Shown one piece after another: positions 7,876 through 12,760 of a stretch of DNA of 12,760 nt. The stretch comes from JAQVEM01 sp964603595 (GTDB taxonomy: Bacteria; Actinomycetota; Humimicrobiia; Humimicrobiales; Humimicrobiaceae). The notes under the pieces are model-generated. The model made no database searches. It was not told the origin of the DNA and was given only the letters and a program-made list of their open reading frames with translations. The DNA lies in the NCBI GenBank assembly GCA_964603595.1, contig CAZRVN010000012.1, positions 1 to 12,760 on the forward strand, written 5' to 3'. The stretch's first letter is position 1, and the number at the start of each line of letters is the position of its first letter. Both the position numbers and the translations under genes were made by a program.

Positions 7876-7960
7876 TACAAACCATTCCTTTCCTAAAAAT
7901 ACAATTTAATATATTTTTCTTATTTTTTTTAGAACAAATTCCGAGCCAGCAATATTGCAT

Positions 7961-7988
7961 AGTCTATCAGATTTTCTTTAAAACTCAA
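7961..7988 (-). promoter_or_regulatory. Possible acsA promoter
   Basis: On the minus strand TTGAGT (7983-7988) and TAGACT (7961-7966) are separated by 16 bases, about 85-90 bases before the acsA ATG. Both boxes are weak. The 213-base AT-rich gap after the fusion gene has no clear terminator, so acsA could be read from this promoter, by readthrough, or both. Another -10-like TATACT lies further upstream in the same gap. Confidence 0.3.
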
Positions 7989-8088
7989 CAAAAAAAGTTA
8001 TTTTTTAGAGTATATAAATTATCAATATTTAATCTTTATGAAAAAATTAATTAATGCATCTAAAACCAAAAAATAACATAAAACCATT

Positions 8089-10764
8089 CTATCTTAATTT
8101 GAGTTCACAATAGCATTCTCTGTCGTTTTTTGTAACTTTAAAACCTCTTTTCTTGAGCATATGCAACATTATTACATTCTCATCCAGAACGCTGGCATAC
8201 ACTTTCTTTGTTTTTCTTTCTCTTGCTATTTCCAGCATATAATCGGTTAATTTATTCCCCAGCCCCTTAAACTGCCACGGGTCAGCAACAACAATAGCGA
8301 ATTCAGCAGTATCGTTATAAGGGTCTGCTATCAATCTCCCAACTCCTGCCATCTTTTTTCCGCCCTTTTCTCCAACTTCAGCAATTATGGCTATTTCCCT
8401 GTAGTAGTCAATCTGGGTGTATCTTATAAGCAGTTCATGGGTTATATCTTTTATTAACTGAAAAAATCTAAAACGCTGGGTCTGCTCTGAAAACTTGGTG
8501 AACATCTCTTCTTCCATTGGCTCGTCTTCAGGTCTTATTGGCCTGAGTACCGCATTACGCCCGTCTTTCATGGTAAAATTAATTACATATTCACTTGGAT
8601 AAGGGGATATCACCATATGCGAATACGGTTCTATTTTTTTACCGGCTACATTCTTATCCAGTATTACTTTAGCATCCAGCACCGTACCGCCCACGGCATC
8701 AATGCCGAAGGGATTTATTTCAATATCCCTTATCTCCGGAAAATCAGATAGCAGATAGGCAAATTTATAAAGTAAAAATTGTATCGCTTCTATATCTACC
8801 GCTTCCATGCCCCTGTATCCCTTTAAAAGCTTGTATATTTTTGTATCTTCAATAAGTCTTCTGGCAAGAGCCATATTCAAAGGCGGAAGGCCTATATTTA
8901 TATCATTGAACACTTCAACAGCAACTCCCCCCATCCCAAAACATATGGAAGGACCAAACAATGGATCCTTTTCAGAACCAATAATCAATTCATATTTTTT
9001 AGGAATCATCTGCTCAACCAAAATACCCTCTATTTTTACTTCAGGGGAACTTTTTCTGGCATTTTTCATTATTTCCCTGAAAGCCTTCTTTGCCTCTCCT
9101 GCCGACCTTATATTCAGCTTAACTCCGCCTACATCCGTTTTGTGCAATATATCAGGGGATACTATTTTCATTGCAACAGGATAACCTACATTATTATTAA
9201 TCTTTGTAACTTCCTCTTCCGAAGAGATAACAATATTTTTTATTACAGGGATATGATACAGCTCCAGCAGTTCTTTTGCTTCATTTTCTTTAAGCATAAA
9301 CCTTTTCTCTTTTAACACATGATTGATTAATTTTTTTGCTTTTTCCTTTTCGGGCTGGAAAGCACTGGGTATGGTCTCAGGAGTCTCATAAAGTAGCTCC
9401 AGGTTTTTGGAATAATTGTACATGTGCATGAATGTCTTTACAGCATCTTCGGGTGCCCGGAAGCAGGGTATCCTCCCTTTCTTGAGAATATCGACTCCCT
9501 CTTTCACATCATCCTCTCCCATCCATGAAGCAAGGATTGTTTTCTTGTATCTATTTGGAAGTTCTACAACTTCTCTGGCTATTTCCTCAAGTTCCGTCAT
9601 TGCCTGGGGGGTAAGTACCAGAAGTATGCCGTCTACATTTTTATCTTCAAGGCATAAGTCTACCGCCGTTTTATATATCTCGGCCTTAGCATCACCAAGA
9701 ACATCTATGGGGTTCCCATGGCTCCATGCAGCAGGCATGACCTTATTTAAGATTTCCATGGTTTCTTTAGAAAGTTTTGCCATCTCGCCCCCGTTTTCAA
9801 TCAATGAATCAGTAACTATTACCCCGGGGCCACCTGCATTTGTAACCACAGCAAGTCTCCGGCCCTCCGGCCTTTTTTGCATAGACAGGGCGTTGGCTGC
9901 ATTAAAAAGTTCTTCTATGGTATTAACCCTTATAACTCCCGCCCTCTTGAATGCCGCATTGAATATGGCATCATTTCCCGTAAGGCTTCCCGTGTGTGAC
10001 ATGGCCGCTTTTGCTCCCTCTTTGCTCTTGCCTGCCTTTAGCAGGATAATGGGCTTGCTCCTTGAGAACGCCCTTGCCGCTGACAGGAATTTCCTGGCAT
10101 CCGTAAGGGATTCCATGTAGATTATTATGCTTTCCGTTTCGGGATCCTGACCGAAATAATCAATCAGGTCATGAAACCCTATATCTATCATAGAGCCGAT
10201 TGACACAAAGTGGCTGAATCCTACATTCATTTTTACCGACCAGTCAAGAATAGAGGTGCATAATGCCCCGCTCTGGGAAATAAAGGCAATCTTTCCGGGC
10301 AGGGCCATTTTACCGGCAAAGCTTGCATTCAGGTGGCTTGATGGTTTTATAAAACCGAGGCAATTCGGCCCTACTATTATCATCCCGTATTTTCTTTTGT
10401 ATTCCATGATCTGTTTTACCAGTTCTTCTCCATTTTTTCCTGATTCGCTAAAACCGGCAGAAATAATAACGATTCCATTAACCCCTGCTTCACCGCATTG
10501 CCTGACTATTTCAGGCACAGTGACTGCGGGAGTGGCTATAAGTGCCAGGTCTATCTTATCGGGTACTTCTGATACCGAAGGGTATGCCCTGACTCCCTGG
10601 ATGCTGGCCCTTTTATTATTTACCGGATATACTATCCCTTCAAAACCCGAACCTATAAGGTTCATAATTACATCATATCCCACACTTCCTTTTTCATTGC
10701 TTGCACCTATAACCGCGATAACATGCGGGTTAAAAAGCTTCTTTAGTTTTTTAAATGTCCCCAT
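8089..10764 (-). CDS. ADP-forming acetyl-CoA synthetase (alpha-beta) fused to GNAT acetyltransferase
   Basis: This 891-residue fusion has the architecture of Pat/PatZ. Domains: CoA-binding Rossmann fold (about 10-140), two succinyl-CoA-ligase-like domains (about 155-290 and 300-460), ATP-grasp (about 480-700) and GNAT (about 735-890). In active ADP-forming enzymes a histidine in the SHTGS motif and one in the ATP-grasp part carry phosphate. Both are present: H257 in MSHTGSLTG and H541 in SPDILHKTDVGG. Regulatory PatZ of E. coli has, from memory, Asn at the first site. The GNAT domain has the acetyl-CoA loop QFKGLGNKL (Q831, G834, G836) and an acidic residue in AEFAIVV (E821) aligning with the catalytic Glu of Pat. 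It may therefore make ATP from acetyl-CoA (or the reverse) and also acetylate lysines, with AcsA a plausible target. GAAGGTG (10769-10775) supports the ATG, 20 bases after the deacetylase stop. Confidence 0.92.
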   Translation of the reverse strand: MGTFKKLKKLFNPHVIAVIGASNEKGSVGYDVIMNLIGSGFEGIVYPVNNKRASIQGVRAYPSVSEVPDKIDLALIATPAVTVPEIVRQCGEAGVNGIVIISAGFSESGKNGEELVKQIMEYKRKYGMIIVGPNCLGFIKPSSHLNASFAGKMALPGKIAFISQSGALCTSILDWSVKMNVGFSHFVSIGSMIDIGFHDLIDYFGQDPETESIIIYMESLTDARKFLSAARAFSRSKPIILLKAGKSKEGAKAAMSHTGSLTGNDAIFNAAFKRAGVIRVNTIEELFNAANALSMQKRPEGRRLAVVTNAGGPGVIVTDSLIENGGEMAKLSKETMEILNKVMPAAWSHGNPIDVLGDAKAEIYKTAVDLCLEDKNVDGILLVLTPQAMTELEEIAREVVELPNRYKKTILASWMGEDDVKEGVDILKKGRIPCFRAPEDAVKTFMHMYNYSKNLELLYETPETIPSAFQPEKEKAKKLINHVLKEKRFMLKENEAKELLELYHIPVIKNIVISSEEEVTKINNNVGYPVAMKIVSPDILHKTDVGGVKLNIRSAGEAKKAFREIMKNARKSSPEVKIEGILVEQMIPKKYELIIGSEKDPLFGPSICFGMGGVAVEVFNDINIGLPPLNMALARRLIEDTKIYKLLKGYRGMEAVDIEAIQFLLYKFAYLLSDFPEIRDIEINPFGIDAVGGTVLDAKVILDKNVAGKKIEPYSHMVISPYPSEYVINFTMKDGRNAVLRPIRPEDEPMEEEMFTKFSEQTQRFRFFQLIKDITHELLIRYTQIDYYREIAIIAEVGEKGGKKMAGVGRLIADPYNDTAEFAIVVADPWQFKGLGNKLTDYMLEIARERKTKKVYASVLDENVIMLHMLKKRGFKVTKNDRECYCELKLR

Positions 10765-10784
10765 ATTTCACCTTCTCAGTAAAT

Positions 10785-11741
10785 TTAAATTTTCCAGAAT
10801 TCTCTAAGATTTTTTTCAAGTTCAATTCTCCTGGCTTCATATTCATTAATTACTATTATTCTTGAATCGGTAGCTCTCTCTTTGTAAGGCAGCTTTTCTC
10901 CATTTACACCTGCTATGAAATTATTCACACATTTGGGAAGGACTTCTACGTTGTACCCGCCTTCCAGTGTGGCAAATACATTATCAAAGTTATCTCCCAG
11001 TATCTTTCCCAGCTTATAATATGCAACAAGACTGTACCGCAGATCAAGTAGAAGGTCGTACTGATACCCGTCAAATCCTGCAGAACATGCAACTACATCC
11101 GGCTTGAATTGCAGGGCAACAGGTAAAAAGCTTTCCACTGCATCAGAAAATATTTCATCCCCGCTTCCCGGAGGCAGAGGGACACATATAGTATAACCTT
11201 TCCCCTTACCCTCGCCTATTTCATTTACATATCCTCCTCCCGGAAAAGCAGGGTACTGGTGAATGGACCAGTACAGCACCCTGTCGGTATCATAAAAGAA
11301 TTTTACGGTGCCATCTCCCAGATGGGAGTCGAAATCCATTATAAGGACCCTCTTTCCTTCATCTATCAGTTTCTTTACTGCTATGGCAATATTGTTAAAT
11401 ATGCAGAAACCGCTTGACCTGTCAGGAAATGCGTGATGCCCGGGAGGCCTTACAAGAGCAAAATCACCTGTCCCGGATGCCATGATTGTTGCACCTACAG
11501 CATAGATAGCTGCCTCGTAGCTTTTTTTTGAGGTAAAGGTATCCCTGTCAAGGGGCCTGGACTGCAAGCAGTATTTCTTCACATGTTCTATGTATTCCTC
11601 TGTATGCATAAGTCCAAGATACTTCTCCCCGCTGGTTACATCCGTTTCAGGAAGCTCCCCTAAAGATTCCAATCTTTTCCTGTTCTCGGGGTGCATCCCG
11701 GTATCATGCTCAAGAAATATTTTGTTATAGATTATTTTCAT
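10785..11741 (-). CDS. HDAC-family deacetylase (AcuC-like)
   Basis: This 318-residue cytoplasmic protein belongs to the arginase/deacetylase fold, class of histone deacetylases, AcuC and acetylpolyamine hydrolases. Key residues are visible: the catalytic His pair in RPPGHHA (H102, H103), zinc ligands D138 and H140 in DFDSHLGDG, the third ligand D224 in SAGFDGYQYD, and the transition-state Tyr263 in LEGGYN. The usual HHG after the zinc ligands is HLG here (L141). AcuC is usually nearer 390 residues, so this is a compact form. The gene is 20 bases upstream of the acetyltransferase fusion and almost certainly cotranscribed. That makes reversal of protein acetylation, including of AcsA, its likeliest role; acetylpolyamine hydrolysis is the alternative. 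The ATG lacks a good Shine-Dalgarno (only AAAAG adjacent). The frame has a stop six codons upstream and no other start codon between, so no alternative exists. Confidence 0.9.
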   Translation of the reverse strand: MKIIYNKIFLEHDTGMHPENRKRLESLGELPETDVTSGEKYLGLMHTEEYIEHVKKYCLQSRPLDRDTFTSKKSYEAAIYAVGATIMASGTGDFALVRPPGHHAFPDRSSGFCIFNNIAIAVKKLIDEGKRVLIMDFDSHLGDGTVKFFYDTDRVLYWSIHQYPAFPGGGYVNEIGEGKGKGYTICVPLPPGSGDEIFSDAVESFLPVALQFKPDVVACSAGFDGYQYDLLLDLRYSLVAYYKLGKILGDNFDNVFATLEGGYNVEVLPKCVNNFIAGVNGEKLPYKERATDSRIIVINEYEARRIELEKNLREFWKI

Positions 11742-11841
11742 CTTTTTAGCAAATTGCCATTAAATGTTTTGCCCATCCTGCAGGTTTATTTTTCCAACAG
11801 AGACTTTGCCCTTCTGCCTTCTTTTAGAACATAAAAAGAAG

Positions 11842-11913
11842 AGTATATAATTGTATTAACAAATCACCAACTTAGTAATATATATCACTATTGACATAAT
11901 GGCAAGTAGTGAT
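11842..11913 (-). promoter_or_regulatory. Promoter and operator-like region of the deacetylase operon
   Basis: The 254-base gap (11742-11995) holds two minus-strand promoter candidates with 17-base spacers: TTGGTG (11865-11870) with TATACT (11842-11847), and TTGCCA (11900-11905) with TATATT (11877-11882). An inverted repeat, ATCACTA (11884-11890) and TAGTGAT (11907-11913), brackets the second -35 box and sits just upstream of the first promoter, as an operator or activator site would. The leader to the deacetylase ATG would be about 95 bases from the nearer promoter. Confidence 0.45.
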
Positions 11914-11950
11914 TGTAAATAGCATGTTTATTATGCCGAAGATGCTTTTC

Positions 11951-11967
11951 TAATATTGGGAATATTA
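11951..11967. repeat. AT-rich 17-base palindrome after the isochorismatase-like gene
   Basis: TAATATT-GGG-AATATTA is an exact inverted repeat 28 bases beyond the isochorismatase-like stop codon. It has no adjoining T tract and AT-only arms, so it is a weak terminator candidate or a protein-binding site. Confidence 0.4.
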
Positions 11968-11995
11968 ATTGTTTTGCAATATATTCGCTTCTTTA

Positions 11996-12580
11996 TTATT
12001 TTACCAGCCCCAGAGTTTCTTTAAATTCCCTGGTTCCTGCTCTTTCCAAAAGTTCATAGATTGCCATTTCTGTAGTAGTAATGATTGCACCGCTTCTTCC
12101 CAGACGATTGAGTGCAATTTCCCTGTTTTCTGATGTTCTGGATGATACTGCATCACTTACAATGCTTATATTATAGCAGGGCAGCATATCCAGCGCGGTC
12201 TGGGATATGCATATATGAGTTTCAATACCGGCAAGGATAATATTCTTCTTTGAAAGCTTATTTATCTTTATGGCAAACTCCCTGCACTTCCAGGCACTAA
12301 ATTCAATTTTTAGGATGGGTTTAAAATGAGGTATCTCTGATGCAATCTCTTCTATAGTGGGCCCTAGCTTCTCCTGCTCGGTTATTATCACCGGAAGGTC
12401 AATAATTTTTGCAAATTTAAGTAATTTAACCAGGTTACCTGTAATCTTTTCATGGTTATAGATATGGTTTATAAGTCTTTCCTGGACATCAACTACTACT
12501 AAGACACTGTCCTGCCTTATAAGGAGGGGGTTGGCTGTATCGTCCTTAATACTTTTGTTTTTCTTTGCTTTATTTTTCAT
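11996..12580 (-). CDS. Isochorismatase-like cysteine hydrolase
   Basis: This 194-residue predicted cytoplasmic hydrolase belongs to the isochorismatase/nicotinamidase superfamily. The catalytic triad is recognisable: D31 in VVVDVQERL, K91 in PILKIEFSA and the nucleophile C124 in LAGIETHICISQTALD. SDAVSSRT (142-149) and the MLPCYNISIV strand also fit the family. The triad identifies the fold but not the substrate; the THICISQTALD version resembles the YcaC-like branch of unknown natural substrate. The first 15 residues are Lys-rich and extra compared with typical members, and the Shine-Dalgarno is weak (GAG, 8 bases upstream), so a slightly later start cannot be excluded. It is separated from the acetate operon by 254 bases with its own promoters, so a shared pathway is not indicated. 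Confidence 0.88.
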   Translation of the reverse strand: MKNKAKKNKSIKDDTANPLLIRQDSVLVVVDVQERLINHIYNHEKITGNLVKLLKFAKIIDLPVIITEQEKLGPTIEEIASEIPHFKPILKIEFSAWKCREFAIKINKLSKKNIILAGIETHICISQTALDMLPCYNISIVSDAVSSRTSENREIALNRLGRSGAIITTTEMAIYELLERAGTREFKETLGLVK

Positions 12581-12623
12581 TGTTTTTCTCGTGCTTGTAT
12601 ATATGTTTTATCTGGTAGTAATT

Positions 12624-12653
12624 ATAATAGCAGAGAGGATAATAATATATCAA
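12624..12653 (-). promoter_or_regulatory. Probable promoter of the isochorismatase-like gene
   Basis: On the minus strand TTGATA (12648-12653) and TATTAT (12624-12629) are 18 bases apart, and an overlapping consensus TATAAT lies at 12621-12626. The start codon is about 40 bases downstream. The match is reasonable but lies in AT-rich sequence. Confidence 0.45.
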
Positions 12654-12695
12654 TCTTTATAAGGTTTATAATCTAAATTGTATTTTTTCTATTTT

Positions 12696-12716
12696 GTTAA
12701 TTGTTAATGGTTAATG
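12696..12716. repeat. Three tandem heptamers GTTAAT(T/G)
   Basis: GTTAATT, GTTAATG and GTTAATG follow one another exactly. They are followed by ATTACC and a further AATGATT that repeats the AATGATT formed at the end of the array. They lie upstream of the isochorismatase-like promoter. No gene is recognisable from 12581 to the window end. Confidence 0.5.
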
Positions 12717-12760
12717 ATTACCAATGATTATAAAATATTGGAGTTAGCCTATAAGCCGAG

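Noticed and set aside
9416..10807. Plus-strand open frames of 234 and 183 residues (9416-10120 and 10256-10807).
   Set aside because: Both lie antisense to the clear ADP-forming acetyl-CoA synthetase fusion and show no recognisable motifs.
11996..12580. Assigning a nicotinamidase or isochorismatase reaction.
   Set aside because: Only the shared catalytic triad is visible; no neighbouring NAD or siderophore genes support either substrate.

Overview
The window reads as chromosomal DNA of an AT-rich bacterium with anaerobe-like acetate metabolism. It has dense genes, mostly on the minus strand, Shine-Dalgarno sequences before most starts, and a tRNA with an encoded CCA end. The families present (ADP-forming acetyl-CoA synthetase, AMP-forming acetyl-CoA synthetase, an OFA-type carboxylate carrier, a surface protein with Ig/PKD-like domains) are common in uncultured subsurface and sediment bacteria. 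I cannot name a phylum from these genes. No mobile element, CRISPR array, rRNA or integration site is visible.

Layout. Plus strand, left end: a 5'-truncated secreted or surface protein (acidic linker, two Ig/PKD-like domains, beta-rich C-terminal domain), a long TspO/MBR-like membrane protein, and a tRNA-Val(GAC) 10 bases after it, closed by a probable bidirectional terminator. Minus strand from there on: a 61-residue membrane protein of unknown role and a beta-CASP metallo-beta-lactamase RNase. After a 318-base gap comes the central block, in transcription order: an HDAC/AcuC-family deacetylase (10785-11741), an ADP-forming acetyl-CoA synthetase fused to a GNAT acetyltransferase (8089-10764), AMP-forming acetyl-CoA synthetase AcsA (5896-7875), and an OFA-type MFS carrier (4544-5818). 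An isochorismatase-like hydrolase lies upstream of this block.

How the genes may work together. The central block looks like a self-contained acetate module. The carrier could move a small carboxylate. AcsA activates acetate with ATP to AMP and PPi, and the fused protein could interconvert acetyl-CoA and acetate at the ADP/ATP level. The fused GNAT domain and the HDAC-like protein form a candidate acetylation/deacetylation switch. AcsA carries the PX4GK lysine motif (P615 to K621) that Pat-type acetyltransferases modify in other bacteria. Unlike the regulatory Pat/PatZ proteins, the fused protein keeps both histidines needed for ADP-forming catalysis (H257, H541). It may therefore be both an enzyme and a regulator of its AMP-forming rival. 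This is the most interesting feature of the window; it is inferred from motifs and gene order, not shown.
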